Shown: positions 1 through 8,874 of the stretch, one piece after another
Layout of the letters: each line of letters opens with the position of its first letter
Position numbering within the stretch: position 1 is the first letter of the stretch
Assembly (NCBI RefSeq): GCF_019599145.1
Contig: NZ_CP080647.1
Location: forward strand, 2,728,001-2,792,000
From: Streptomyces akebiae
GTDB lineage: Bacteria; Actinomycetota; Actinomycetes; Streptomycetales; Streptomycetaceae
Length of the DNA: 64,000 bases
Reading direction: 5' to 3'
Position numbers and translations under genes: made by a program
Notes under the pieces: model-generated
Database searches by the model: none
Told to the model about the DNA's origin: nothing
What the model saw: the letters and a program-made list of their open reading frames with translations, nothing else

Positions 1-1752
1 TTCCGTGACCAGGTCCTTCCCGAGCTGGCGGCCGCGACCGGGCTGCTCGTGGTCGACGAGGCGCACTGCATTTCGGACTGGGGCCATGACTTCCGCCCCG
101 ACTACCGCCGACTGCGCACCATGTTGGCCGACCTGCCGTCGGGTGTCCCGGTGCTCGCCACGACCGCGACGGCCAACGCGCGCGTGACGGCCGACGTGGC
201 GGAGCAGCTGGGCACCGGCGGCGGCACGGACGCCCTGGTCCTGCGCGGGCCCCTGGACCGCGAGAGCCTGAGCCTCGGCGTGCTCGAACTGCCGGACGCC
301 GCCCACCGGATGGCGTGGCTCGCCGACCACCTGGACGAGTTGCCGGGCTCCGGGATCATCTACACGCTCACCGTGGCCGCCGCCGAGGAAGTCACCGCGT
401 TCCTCCGCCAGTGCGGGCACACCGTGACGTCGTACACCGGGAAGACGGAGAACGCCGACCGGCAGCAGGCCGAGGAGGACCTCCTCGCCAACCGGGTCAA
501 GGCCCTGGTCGCCACCTCCGCCCTGGGGATGGGCTTCGACAAGCCCGACCTGGGGTTCGTGGTGCACCTGGGCTCACCCTCCTCCCCCATCGCCTACTAC
601 CAGCAGGTGGGCCGCGCGGGTCGCGGTGTCGAGCACGCGGAGGTGCTGCTACTGCCCGGCAAGGAGGACCAGGCGATCTGGGAGTACTTCGCCTCGGTCG
701 CGTTCCCTCCGGAGGAGCAGGTGCGCCGGACCTTGGACGTCCTGGCACACGCGGAGCGACCGATGTCCCTGCCCGCCCTCGAACCGCTGGTGGAACTGCG
801 CCGCTCCCGGTTGGAGACGATGCTGAAGGTCCTCGACGTGGACGGTGCGGTCCGCCGGGTCCAGGGCGGTTGGGTCTCCACCGGCGTCCCCTGGACGTAC
901 GACACCGAGCGCTACGCCTGGGTCGCCAAGCAGCGCGCGGCCGAGCAGCAGGCCATGCGCGACTACGTGACGACTCCGGGCTGCCGGATGGAGTTCCTGC
1001 GACGGCAGTTGGACGACGAGGAGGCCGTGCCGTGCGGGCGCTGCGACACCTGCACGAAGCCCAGGTTCACGGACTCCGTCTCCGCGGCGGCGCTGGACGC
1101 GGCGCGCGGCGAGTTGGGGCGGGCGGGGGTCGAGGTGGAGCCCCGCAAGATGTGGCCCACCGGGCTGCCGACGGTCGGCGTCAATCTGAAGGGACGTATT
1201 CCGGCCGGTGAACAGGCGGCTCCGGGGCGGGCGTTGGGACGGCTGTCGGACATCGGCTGGGGTAACCGACTGCGGCCGATGCTCGCGCCCCAAGCACCGG
1301 ACGGGCCGGTTCCGGACGACGTGGCGAAGGCGGTGGTAGCCGTCCTGGCCGACTGGGCGAAGGGCCCCGGCGGCTGGGCCTCCGGGCAGGCCGACGCGCA
1401 GCCCCGTCCGGTGGGTGTCGTCACCATGCCATCCCGTACCCGGCCACAGTTGATCGGTTCCCTCGGTGCGCGGATCGCCGAGATCGGTCGTCTGCCGCTG
1501 CTGGGCTCGCTGGCGTACACCGGCGCGGTTTCCCAGGTCACCCGCAGCAACAGCGCACAACGCCTGAAGGCACTCGACGGGGCACTGACCGTGCCACCCG
1601 AACTGGCCGCCGCTCTCATGAGGGCAGACGGGCCGGTACTGCTGGTCGACGACGCCACGGAGACCGGCTGGACGCTCGCGGTCGCCACGCGCGTGCTCCG
1701 GCGCGCGGGCGCACAGGGGGTGTTGCCCCTCGTTCTCGCCGTCCGGGGGTGA
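1..1752 (+). CDS. RecQ-type ATP-dependent DNA helicase, 3' part (5' end outside window)
   Basis: The reading frame is open from base 1, so the N-terminus with helicase motif I lies outside the window. Visible near the start is motif [22 protein letters not shown] (bases 49-108), diagnostic for RecQ-family SF2 3'-5' helicases. It is followed by the second RecA lobe with [10 protein letters not shown] and [10 protein letters not shown] four-cysteine cluster (CRMEF to CGRCDTC, about bases 979-1055) fits the RecQ zinc domain. The last ~120 residues differ from ordinary Rec[16 protein letters not shown] resembles the PRPP-binding loop of type I phosphoribosyltransferases, so this is probably the helicase-phosphoribosyltransferase fusion known in actinobacteria. 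The likely role is DNA recombination and repair. The helicase call is firm; the function of the C-terminal domain is inferred. Confidence 0.9.
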   Translation, partial: FRDQVLPELAAATGLLVVDEAHCISDWGHDFRPDYRRLRTMLADLPSGVPVLATTATANARVTADVAEQLGTGGGTDALVLRGPLDRESLSLGVLELPDAAHRMAWLADHLDELPGSGIIYTLTVAAAEEVTAFLRQCGHTVTSYTGKTENADRQQAEEDLLANRVKALVATSALGMGFDKPDLGFVVHLGSPSSPIAYYQQVGRAGRGVEHAEVLLLPGKEDQAIWEYFASVAFPPEEQVRRTLDVLAHAERPMSLPALEPLVELRRSRLETMLKVLDVDGAVRRVQGGWVSTGVPWTYDTERYAWVAKQRAAEQQAMRDYVTTPGCRMEFLRRQLDDEEAVPCGRCDTCTKPRFTDSVSAAALDAARGELGRAGVEVEPRKMWPTGLPTVGVNLKGRIPAGEQAAPGRALGRLSDIGWGNRLRPMLAPQAPDGPVPDDVAKAVVAVLADWAKGPGGWASGQADAQPRPVGVVTMPSRTRPQLIGSLGARIAEIGRLPLLGSLAYTGAVSQVTRSNSAQRLKALDGALTVPPELAAALMRADGPVLLVDDATETGWTLAVATRVLRRAGAQGVLPLVLAVRG

Positions 1753-2009
1753 CCGGTCGTCAACCAGGCGTGAGCCCCCTCCCGCTTGGGCGTTACCGAC
1801 GCGTCCTATGCGCAGGGATATAAGCGGTGGATCACCACAAAACTGTCAGTGGCCCCAATTGCTCGTTGCCGCAACCAAGTTCGCCAGGAAGAATTGGAGT
1901 CCGCTCCCCGCACGGCCCACTCGTCAATCGGTAGGGCTTCTGCTGCGGCGTGCGCTCCCCCAAGTCCGACCCCCGCCCGCTGTGTGGGCGCGTAGCCGAA
2001 GGGAGGATC

Positions 2010-2636
2010 GTGACCTTCGGATTCGCTCCGTCCTCGGCGGCCTCCGTGTCGACCTCTGCCGACCTGTCCGCCGCTTCCGCCAACCGGTTGCTCGAGCCCG
2101 CGGAGTGGGCCGCCGCCGGGATTCCACTGCTGCGCAATCCCCGGGAGGTCGTCAGCGGGCTGCACGCACGACATCAGCCCCGGCCCGCGACGGCGGTCGT
2201 GGCCGTCCTGGATCCGGACGAACGCCTGCTGGCGAGCGCCTCGTTCGTCCGGCGTCCGGCCCCTGCCGACGGGTGGATGTTCCGCAACGCTCTCCTCGCC
2301 CAGCTGCGTCGGGTCATTCCGCACGACCTGCGCCGGCGCACCCCGGTGCGTACGGCCGTGCTGCTCTACTGCCGTGAGGGCGACGCGCGTTGGACGGAGG
2401 AGGACGGGGCGTGGATGTGGGGGCTGCGGGACGCCTGCACACTGCACGGGCTGCGCTGCGGGGCGTACATCACGCTGACACGTGACGGCTGGCAGGTCCT
2501 CGGCGAGGGCCGAGGTGGCCGCCGTCCTCACGCGGACTCACCGGCCGAGCCGTTCGCCACGGCCGTCGCGCCGCCTCCCATGCCACGCACCGGTGGAGTC
2601 GCGTCGGAGGTAATGCGCCGGGTCGCGGCGCGCTGA
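2010..2636 (+). CDS. conserved hypothetical protein, 208 aa
   Basis: I do not recognise a characterised family. GTG at 2010 is chosen because GGGAGG (2001-2006) lies at ideal spacing; the frame stays open upstream to 1950 without a ribosome site. The N-terminal ~40 residues are rich in Ala and Ser. Residues ~45-170 look like a compact alpha/beta domain (TAVVAVLDPDERLL, then VRTAVLLYCREGD, then GAYITLTRDGW). The tail is Pro/Gly/Arg-rich and probably disordered. There is no signal peptide or membrane segment. It follows the RecQ gene on the same strand after ~257 bp, so it is probably transcribed separately. It converges with the minus-strand gene at 3068-3673, with a hairpin between them. Confidence 0.75.
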   Translation: MTFGFAPSSAASVSTSADLSAASANRLLEPAEWAAAGIPLLRNPREVVSGLHARHQPRPATAVVAVLDPDERLLASASFVRRPAPADGWMFRNALLAQLRRVIPHDLRRRTPVRTAVLLYCREGDARWTEEDGAWMWGLRDACTLHGLRCGAYITLTRDGWQVLGEGRGGRRPHADSPAEPFATAVAPPPMPRTGGVASEVMRRVAAR

Positions 2637-2811
2637 GCCGCAGCCACTCCGACTCGCTTGGGCACCCGCCCGGACGACGGCGTACGCCGCACCCACCCGC
2701 GCAGAGCCCGCGGGGGTGCGGCAAACGCACGGAGCACGGCGTGGCGCACGCAAGGCGAAGTTTCCGGCACCCCTCTCACCTGCACCGCACCCGCGGCGAG
2801 GCACGTTCACG

Positions 2812-2872
2812 GCACCGCACTCACCGCACAGCACCGCACCGCACAGCACCGCACCGCACCGCACCGCACCGG
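2812..2872. repeat. GCACC-type pentanucleotide tandem repeat
   Basis: About 60 bp consist of near-perfect repeats of a GCACC/CGCAC pentamer, interrupted by a few CACAG units. It lies in the 431-bp gap (2637-3067) after the gene at 2010-2636. No gene in this gap has a credible start or ribosome site; the open frames here are low-complexity translations of the repeat. Apart from this repeat and the hairpin at 2988-3018 I see nothing in the gap. Confidence 0.8.
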
Positions 2873-2987
2873 CAAGCTGAGCGATGGCAACGCAGGCAAC
2901 ACCCACGACACCACGCGAAACGCTCCCCGGACATGCCGAAACACCCCGCAGGCGCGCCGAAGCGCCCCGTCACGGGGTGTGGCCGCA

Positions 2988-3018
2988 GTGCGTGCCCAGG
3001 TCGTCCCCGGGCACGCAC
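2988..3018. terminator. hairpin between convergent genes
   Basis: Perfect 10-bp inverted repeat (arms 2988-2997 and 3009-3018, 11-nt loop) placed 50 bp beyond the stop of the minus-strand gene 3068-3673 and downstream of the plus-strand gene 2010-2636. There is no T tract, as is usual for Streptomyces terminators. An outer 8-bp pair (2941-2948 with 2973-2980) may form a second hairpin. Confidence 0.55.
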
Positions 3019-3067
3019 GGCTCCCCGGCGGGCCCTCGCGGGCCGACCGGGCCGGGTCCTCGGCGGC

Positions 3068-3673
3068 TCAGACCCCGGCGCCCAGCACCGAGTTGATCGT
3101 CTGCGGGTCGCCGCACACGATCAGCAGGGCCCGGGCCCGGCCGAGGGCCTTGGGCAGCGCCTGGGCGGTGACGGCATCGGTTCCGCCGTTGACGGCGACC
3201 ACGACGACGGGACGCGGCGCGGCCCGGTCGGTGGCCGACGCATCGGCGTAGAAGACGTCGTCGCCCGCGTCGTGCTGCGCCCAGTAGGCGGCCTCGCCGA
3301 AGGAGAGCTCGTGGTCGGCCCACGGATGTGACTCGCCGGTGGTGATCACCAGCACGTCACCGGGGGCACGGCCCGAATCCAACAGCAGGTCGACGGCTTC
3401 CTCGGCGGCGTCCAGCGCACCCTCGGCCGAGGCCGGGATCAGCTGGATCTGCGGGGTTGCGGCAGGAGCGGACGGCCCGGGCTTGGCCGCGGCGTGAGCC
3501 GCGCGCTGGGCCGGCACCGGCCGGGCAGGACCCGGACGACCGGGACGCGGCGGAGCCGCGGGACGGGGACCGGGTACGGGACGGGGGGTCGGCGCGACCC
3601 GGCCGCTGGCCGGAGTGGCACGCGGGCCCTGGGCACTCTCGTGAATCTGAGGCTCCTCGGGAATGAGAGGCAT
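3068..3673 (-). CDS. hypothetical protein with proline-rich N-terminus, 201 aa
   Basis: Start taken at the ATG of MPLIPEEPQIHES (3673). The ribosome site is poor, and an upstream in-frame ATG at 3724 cannot be excluded. Residues ~20-75 are Pro/Arg/Ala-rich and probably disordered. The C-terminal ~115 residues are conserved-looking: GDVLVITTGESHPWADHE, then PRPVVVVAVNGG, then ALGRARALLIVCGDPQTI. The latter pattern resembles the last RecA-like segment of UvrD-type helicases (calls such as ALTRAR..LYVVG), but no P-loop or helicase core is present, so an enzymatic role cannot be claimed. It is codirectional with rnhB (68-bp gap) and may be cotranscribed with it. Confidence 0.7.
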   Translation of the reverse strand: MPLIPEEPQIHESAQGPRATPASGRVAPTPRPVPGPRPAAPPRPGRPGPARPVPAQRAAHAAAKPGPSAPAATPQIQLIPASAEGALDAAEEAVDLLLDSGRAPGDVLVITTGESHPWADHELSFGEAAYWAQHDAGDDVFYADASATDRAAPRPVVVVAVNGGTDAVTAQALPKALGRARALLIVCGDPQTINSVLGAGV

Positions 3674-3741
3674 GAGCTGATGTTTATCAAACGCCGGTGC
3701 GACTCGCGTCGGCGGGTGGCACATGAGTGCGAACGAATCCG

Positions 3742-4443
3742 TCAGAAATCGAAGCCGAGCTGCCCCTCGATCTCCGGAACGCTTCCGTCCGCCCAGTTGC
3801 GGGCCTTCTTGAGGTGCCGCCACTGGGGCAGCGCATCAAGATACGCCCACGACAACCGGTGGTACGGGGTGGGGCCCCGCTCCGCCAGCGCGGCCTTGTG
3901 GACAGGCGACGGATACCCGGCATTGGCCGCGAAACCGAAGTCTGCATGGTCGACACCCAGTTCGGCCATCATTTTGTCGCGCTGAACCTTGGCGATCACC
4001 GAAGCGGCCGCGACGGCGACACAGGACTGATCGCCCTTGATCACCGTACGGACGGGCCAGGGTGACCCCAGGTAGTCGTGCTTGCCGTCGAGGATGACCG
4101 CGTCGGGCCGCACCGGAAGCGCCTCCAGGGCCCGCACGGCGGCCAGCCGCAGCGCGGCCGTCATACCCAGGTCGTCGATCTCCTCCGGAGAGGCGTGACC
4201 GAGGGCGTGCGAGGTGACCCACTTCAGCAGTTCCTCGGCGAGCGACTCGCGTCGCCTGATCGTCAGGAGCTTGGAGTCGGTGAGGCCCTCGGGCGGTCGG
4301 CGCAGTCCGGTGACCGCCGCGCAGACGGTGACGGGACCGGCCCACGCTCCGCGCCCCACCTCGTCGACACCGGCAATGACCTTGGCTCCGGTCGTGGCGC
4401 GCAGCGAGCGCTCGACGGTGTGAGTAGGTGGTTCGTACGGCAT
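3742..4443 (-). CDS. rnhB: ribonuclease HII
   Basis: Cytoplasmic endonuclease that cuts the RNA strand of RNA-DNA hybrids and starts removal of single ribonucleotides from DNA. The signature [14 protein letters not shown] covers residues 25-38. The four carboxylates of the active site are visible as D27, E28, D119 (VILDGKH) and D138 (IKGDQS). The C-terminal GYPSPVHK and [10 protein letters not shown] segments are also typical. At 233 aa the length is normal for actinobacterial RNase HII. It lies between a TetR regulator gene upstream (90-bp gap) and an unassigned gene downstream, all on the minus strand. Confidence 0.97.
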   Translation of the reverse strand: MPYEPPTHTVERSLRATTGAKVIAGVDEVGRGAWAGPVTVCAAVTGLRRPPEGLTDSKLLTIRRRESLAEELLKWVTSHALGHASPEEIDDLGMTAALRLAAVRALEALPVRPDAVILDGKHDYLGSPWPVRTVIKGDQSCVAVAAASVIAKVQRDKMMAELGVDHADFGFAANAGYPSPVHKAALAERGPTPYHRLSWAYLDALPQWRHLKKARNWADGSVPEIEGQLGFDF

Positions 4444-4533
4444 GGCGCCCTTAGCCTACGCCGCCCGCGTCCCCGCGCGACACCCAGGTTTCCAGGGGCA
4501 ACCTCACCGCACCCGCCGACCCCGCCGGGCACC

Positions 4534-5148
4534 TCACCGACAGAGCAGCGGAACCATCAACTGGTCGATCATCTCCTCGATGTCCCGCTCGCTCCATTCG
4601 CTGCCGCACACCTTCGAGCGGTACATCATCATGGCCGGAATCGCGTCGAAGACATAGCCGTTGGCCGCGTCGGGCCGCACCTCACCCCGCTGAATTCCAC
4701 GCTCGACGACCTCACGCAGCTGCTTGACCGTCGGCTCCACGACACCCTCGATGATCACGCCATGGAAGCGCTCGGCCTGAGTGGTGTCGCATTCGTGAAT
4801 GACCGACCGCAGAGCGAACCCAGGGCGGGAGAACATCGCCTCACGTGCCTGACGGCACAGCGCCAGCAGATCCTCGCGCACGCTCCCGAGGTCGGGCGCC
4901 TCCTCGAAACGCGGCAGCCCGGCCTGCAGGGCGTCGGCGACGAGGTCCTCCTTGGAGGGCCAGCGGCGATAGACCGCCGCCTTGCCCGTCTGGGCGCCCG
5001 CGGCGACTCCCTCCATGGTGAGGCCGCTCCAGCCGACCGTACTGAGCTGCTCCAGCGCGGCATCGAGGATCGCGCGTTCGAGCACGGCGCCGCGCCGGCG
5101 CGGGGAGGCCGTCGGGGCGGGAGCGGCCGTCCAGCGCGAAGTGACCAT
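4534..5148 (-). CDS. TetR-family transcriptional repressor of the adjacent MFS pump
   Basis: 204 aa. An N-terminal helix-turn-helix is visible at residues ~20-65: RAILDAALEQLSTVGWSGLTMEGVAAGAQTGKAAVYRRWPSKEDLV without gaps in the frame, the classic TetR pattern. The C-terminal ligand-binding part is variable, as expected (TetR_C_33-like in outline). ATG at 5148 is chosen because GGAG lies 9 nt upstream; the frame continues upstream to 5247 but would run across an operator palindrome. The gene is divergent from an MFS efflux pump, and two identical-armed palindromes lie between them. It therefore probably represses both the pump and itself until a toxic ligand binds. The ligand is unknown. Confidence 0.95.
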   Translation of the reverse strand: MVTSRWTAAPAPTASPRRRGAVLERAILDAALEQLSTVGWSGLTMEGVAAGAQTGKAAVYRRWPSKEDLVADALQAGLPRFEEAPDLGSVREDLLALCRQAREAMFSRPGFALRSVIHECDTTQAERFHGVIIEGVVEPTVKQLREVVERGIQRGEVRPDAANGYVFDAIPAMMMYRSKVCGSEWSERDIEEMIDQLMVPLLCR

Positions 5149-5229
5149 CTGTGTTTCTCCGTTGAGCCAGGGGGCGGGGGTACCGAAAGCGGAAGCGGAC
5201 GGACGACGCAGACCACGGCGGCGACTTCG

Positions 5230-5247
5230 GTGAACGCTTGCGTTCAC
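5230..5247. promoter_or_regulatory. TetR operator palindrome 1
   Basis: GTGAACGC-TT-GCGTTCAC, a perfect 8-bp inverted repeat with a 2-bp centre, followed by CTAAGG-like sequence. It lies 82 bp upstream of the tetR start in the divergent tetR/MFS promoter region. Its arms equal those of the second palindrome at 5278-5295. The sequence is seen directly; binding by the adjacent TetR is inferred. Confidence 0.85.
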
Positions 5248-5277
5248 TAAGGGGGACTCACTACCGTGGGCGCGTCA

Positions 5278-5295
5278 GTGAACGCGAGCGTTCAC
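5278..5295. promoter_or_regulatory. TetR operator palindrome 2
   Basis: GTGAACGC-GA-GCGTTCAC, with the same 8-bp arms as the site at 5230-5247 and a centre-to-centre distance of 48 bp. It ends 24 bp before the MFS start codon, so an occupied site would cover the pump's promoter or 5' leader. The 3' flank TAAGG is shared by both sites. Confidence 0.85.
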
Positions 5296-5319
5296 TAAGG
5301 CAGTTGTGGGGGACCCATA

Positions 5320-6870
5320 GTGACAACCTCTCCGTTGATTCAGGATCAGAAGCCGGGAGCCGCCCGCCGGGAGGGGCGCCCCGGCATCGCACTCACCGTC
5401 ATCGCGGCCTGCCAACTCATGGTGGTACTCGATGCGACGATTGTGAACATCGCGCTCCCGCACATTCAAGACGCGCTCAAGTTCAGTACCACCGACCTGA
5501 CATGGGTCGTCAGCGCCTACACGCTGACCTTCGGTGGTCTGCTCCTCCTGGGCGGCCGGGCCGGTGACATCCTTGGCCGCCGCCGAGTGTTCATGACCGG
5601 AATCATCGTCTTCACGCTCGCCTCGCTGCTCGGCGGGTTCGCCCAGGAACCCTGGCAGTTGCTCGCGGCACGCGCCCTTCAGGGCGTCGGCGGGGCGATC
5701 GCGTCGCCGACCTCGTTGGCGCTCATCACGACGACGTTCCCCGAAGGTCCCGAGCGCAACCGCGCGTTCGGTGTCTTCGCCGCCGTCTCCGCCGGTGGCG
5801 GCGCCATCGGCCTGCTCGCGGGCGGCATGCTCACCGAGTGGCTCGACTGGAGGTGGGTGCTGTTCGTCAACGTGCCCATCGGTGTGCTGATCGCCGTCCT
5901 CACCCCGATGTACATCAGCGAGTCCGAGCGGCACCCGGGACGGTTCGACATCGCGGGCGCGCTCACCTCGACCGCCGGTATGGCCTCGCTGGTCTACGGG
6001 TTCATCCGCGCGGCGGAGGACGGCTGGCGCGATGGCCTGACCATCGGTTCCTTCACGGCCGCGGTGGTCCTGCTGCTGGTGTTCGGCCTCATCGAGAGGC
6101 GCGCCAAGGAGCCCATCACCCCGCTCCGGATGTTCACCGACCGCAATCGCTCGGGCACGTACGTGATCATGCTGAGCCTCGCGGCGGCGATGTTCGGGAT
6201 GTTCTTCTTCATCGTGCTGTTCGTACAGAACGTGCTGCGCTACACCCCGATCGAGGCCGGTCTGGCCTTCCTCCCGGTGACCGTCGCGATCGTCACCGGT
6301 GCCGGCCTGTCCCAACGGTTCCTGCCGGTGCTCGGCCCCAAGCCGTTCATGGTGGCCGGCTCCACCCTCGTGGTGCTCGGCCTGACCTGGCAGACCTTCA
6401 TCAGCCCCGACAGTTCCTACCTCGGCGGCGTGCTCGGCCCGATGGTGATGTTCGGCTTCGGCATGGGCCTGAACTTCGTGACCCTCACCCTGACCGCCGT
6501 CTCGGGGGTCGCCCCGCACGAGGCGGGCGCGGCGTCCGGCCTCCTCAACGTCACGCAGCAGGTGGGCGGCTCGCTCGGCCTGTCCATCCTCACGACGGTC
6601 TTCGGTACGGCCAGCCGTGACGAAGGGGAGAAGCAGGTCCAGCTCTTCATGACCCAGGCCACGGACGCGCAGAAGGCCGAGTTCGCCAAGACGCAGCAGC
6701 TGCCGGCCCCCTGGAGCCACGAGGTGCTCTCCCAGGGCATCTCGACGGCTTTCATACCGGCTGTCGCGATGGCCGTACTCGCCCTGGCCACCGCCCTCCT
6801 GGTGATCAGGGTCCGCAAGAGCGACCTGGAAGCCCTCTCGGGCACGGCCGGACCCACCGCCGGAGGCTGA
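5320..6870 (+). CDS. DHA2-family (EmrB/QacA-type) MFS drug efflux transporter
   Basis: 516 aa, polytopic, with about 14 predicted membrane segments, the DHA2 arrangement of proton-driven multidrug antiporters. Helix 1 carries VVLDATIVNIALPHIQ, typical of this family. Motif A is seen as GGRAGDILGRRRVF (about residue 82), and motif C-like glycines occur at AVSAGGGAIGLLAGG. GTG at 5320 is preceded by GGGGGA (5308-5313). It lies divergent from a TetR gene and directly downstream of two operator palindromes, so expression is probably induced by a substrate sensed by that TetR. A strong hairpin follows at 6898-6947. The substrate cannot be read from the sequence. Confidence 0.95.
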   Translation: MTTSPLIQDQKPGAARREGRPGIALTVIAACQLMVVLDATIVNIALPHIQDALKFSTTDLTWVVSAYTLTFGGLLLLGGRAGDILGRRRVFMTGIIVFTLASLLGGFAQEPWQLLAARALQGVGGAIASPTSLALITTTFPEGPERNRAFGVFAAVSAGGGAIGLLAGGMLTEWLDWRWVLFVNVPIGVLIAVLTPMYISESERHPGRFDIAGALTSTAGMASLVYGFIRAAEDGWRDGLTIGSFTAAVVLLLVFGLIERRAKEPITPLRMFTDRNRSGTYVIMLSLAAAMFGMFFFIVLFVQNVLRYTPIEAGLAFLPVTVAIVTGAGLSQRFLPVLGPKPFMVAGSTLVVLGLTWQTFISPDSSYLGGVLGPMVMFGFGMGLNFVTLTLTAVSGVAPHEAGAASGLLNVTQQVGGSLGLSILTTVFGTASRDEGEKQVQLFMTQATDAQKAEFAKTQQLPAPWSHEVLSQGISTAFIPAVAMAVLALATALLVIRVRKSDLEALSGTAGPTAGG

Positions 6871-6897
6871 CGGGACGGTCACGGAAACGGCCGCACA

Positions 6898-6947
6898 CCG
6901 GCCGGAGCACGCCCAGGTGACCAAGGACCTGGGCGTGGTCCGGCCGG
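6898..6947. terminator. long hairpin after the MFS gene
   Basis: Arms 6898-6918 and 6927-6947 pair over 20 of 21 positions (one G-G mismatch at 6907/6938) with an 8-nt loop. It sits between the MFS stop (6870) and the stop of the convergent minus-strand gene (6965), so it probably terminates transcription from both sides. Confidence 0.85.
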
Positions 6948-6964
6948 GTGCGGGCCCGCGACTG

Positions 6965-8617
6965 TCAGCGGTAGAACTCCGGTCCCAGCTCACCACATGC
7001 CGGCTCGCCGCTCGCGTCCGCCACCGGCGGACGCTCGTCCAGGATGCGCCTGGCCTCGGTCTCGCCCCAGCTCGTGGCGTACCAGGGAATGTGACGGCGC
7101 TCGTCCAGTTCCTCCTTGATGTCCCACAGCACGCACGACCGCATCGGCTCCCCCAGCCGGTCGAGGGCGGGCACCGCGTCGGCTGACAGCCCCCTCGCGT
7201 AGAGGAGGTCGAAGCGGCCCGTGTTCTCGTACCGCTCGACGTTGCGCTCGGCGATCAGCCCGTCGGGCGACACCAGCCCGAACGCCAGCACCACGGCGCC
7301 CGCACTGGCCGCGACGGCGCGCGGCAGCCATCGGGCACCCCACACACCGGCGGCCATGATGAGCACGATGACCAGGCCGAGCCAGAGCTCCATGGTCAGC
7401 ACCGAGATCCTCAGCCGCGTCAGTCCATAGGCCTCCACGTACATGTCCATACGTCGCACCGCGGATGCCACGACAACGAGCGCCAACGCGCACAGCGTTC
7501 CCAGCACCCCACGCACGAGCGTCCTGTCACTCGATCGGGTGCGTGGGGCCCAACGCAGGGCGACCACGATGACCACCAGGGTGAGCAACGTGGCCATGAG
7601 CAGTTGCCAGAAGCCCTGGCGCGCGTACTGGGCGTAGGTCTGGCCGGTCTCCTTCAGCACCGCGTCGTAGCCGCCGAAGAGCACGGCGAGCTGAACGGCG
7701 TTGAAGACGGCGAAGAGCCCGACGAGGCCGACCAGCGGCAGCGCCCACTCGACACGGCCGCGGGCGCGGCCCGCCGGCACCTGGAGGCGGTCCCAACGGG
7801 CGGGCGCGGCCGCCGTACGGGCCGCCGCGAGGGTTCCGAACAGGCCCAGCGCGAGCAGCAGGAATCTCCAGGGGCCGTCGGACACGGAGACGTCGGGCAC
7901 CAGAGCGCCGAGCAGATCGGCGAAGGCCGCGTCCGCCCCGGCGAACAACGCGCCGAAGACGAAGAGGAGGACCGCGGCCACGACCAGCGCCCTCAGCAGG
8001 GGCGCCAGGCGGCCGCGGTCGCCTCCCATCCGCTCACGCAGGCCCTGCCAGGCCCAGGCCGGCCCGGTGACGAGCGAGGTGAGGACACCGACGGGTCCGA
8101 GCAGAACGGCCGGCCAGGTGCGGCCGCCGTGCAGGGCGAGTGAACCCGCCGCGAACGCGGTGACGACGGCGAGGAACGAGGGCCATTCGGCGGCCCGCAG
8201 CGCGGGTACGGTGAGCAGCGCCAGCCCGCCGACGCCCCAGACGAGGGCCCACGGGCGAGGACGCCGGCCCGCCCGACGGCCCGCGAAGTACACGGCGAGC
8301 GTGGCGGGCACGGCGACGAAGACCAGGTTGACCGCCAGCCCCTCGCCCAACAACACCATGCTGAGCAGGCCGGTGGCCAGGGCCGCCCACAGGGTCGCGG
8401 TACGGATCGGCGCGGGATCGCCCGGGCTGAAATCGATCAGGACGGGCGGCGAGGGCGGCGGTCCGCCCGGTATGGATGCGGGTCTGCCCGCCTTGCCCTC
8501 AGGCGTGGCGCCGGCAGATGCCGTCGACCCGGATCTGCCCTTCTCGGTCACCGCGCGGGCCCTCGGCGATGGGCCTTCGGGTTCCGGCGCGGCTGAAGCT
8601 GACGGTGTCTCGGACAT
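6965..8617 (-). CDS. polytopic membrane protein, DUF4173/DUF4153-like
   Basis: 550 aa. ATG at 8617 (MSETPSASAA) has an excellent GGGGGAGGGGG ribosome site; the frame continues 12 codons further upstream without one. The first ~75 residues are Pro/Gly/Ser-rich and hydrophilic. They are followed by about 12 hydrophobic helices up to residue ~450 and a hydrophilic C-terminal domain of ~95 residues (ERYENTGRFDLLYARGLS to CGELGPEFYR) that includes DYLxxL-like YARGLSADAVPALDRLG. This overall plan, and the conserved ERNVxRY/LSxDAVPAL region, match the DUF4173 family of actinobacterial membrane proteins, whose function is not established. It ends at a shared terminator with the MFS gene. Confidence 0.85.
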   Translation of the reverse strand: MSETPSASAAPEPEGPSPRARAVTEKGRSGSTASAGATPEGKAGRPASIPGGPPPSPPVLIDFSPGDPAPIRTATLWAALATGLLSMVLLGEGLAVNLVFVAVPATLAVYFAGRRAGRRPRPWALVWGVGGLALLTVPALRAAEWPSFLAVVTAFAAGSLALHGGRTWPAVLLGPVGVLTSLVTGPAWAWQGLRERMGGDRGRLAPLLRALVVAAVLLFVFGALFAGADAAFADLLGALVPDVSVSDGPWRFLLLALGLFGTLAAARTAAAPARWDRLQVPAGRARGRVEWALPLVGLVGLFAVFNAVQLAVLFGGYDAVLKETGQTYAQYARQGFWQLLMATLLTLVVIVVALRWAPRTRSSDRTLVRGVLGTLCALALVVVASAVRRMDMYVEAYGLTRLRISVLTMELWLGLVIVLIMAAGVWGARWLPRAVAASAGAVVLAFGLVSPDGLIAERNVERYENTGRFDLLYARGLSADAVPALDRLGEPMRSCVLWDIKEELDERRHIPWYATSWGETEARRILDERPPVADASGEPACGELGPEFYR

Positions 8618-8874
8618 GGGTCCCCCTCCCCCGGACCGGCCCTCGTCACCCACCGTACGCAGCGCGCGGCTGTGGCAGAAGGCTCGTTGCCGGTACCTCG
8701 TCGCCGCGACTCGTCATGATCAACAGGCGGCGTGGCGGACAGGGTATGCCGCAGCTGAGCCCGTGCGGCCGGCCGAGGAGCGCACTGTGGCACTCCTGTG
8801 ACAGTTGGGACGCTTGGGGCCGACGAGGCTGGGGAAGCACTCCCCCCTCCGCCGGATGCCTCACCCGACCCCGG

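Noticed and set aside
2812..2872. CRISPR-like direct repeats
   Set aside because: The units are contiguous 5-mers with no spacers and no cas genes nearby.
2658..3251. Plus-strand open frames across the GCACC repeat
   Set aside because: They are low-complexity translations of the repeat and run antisense into the gene at 3068-3673.
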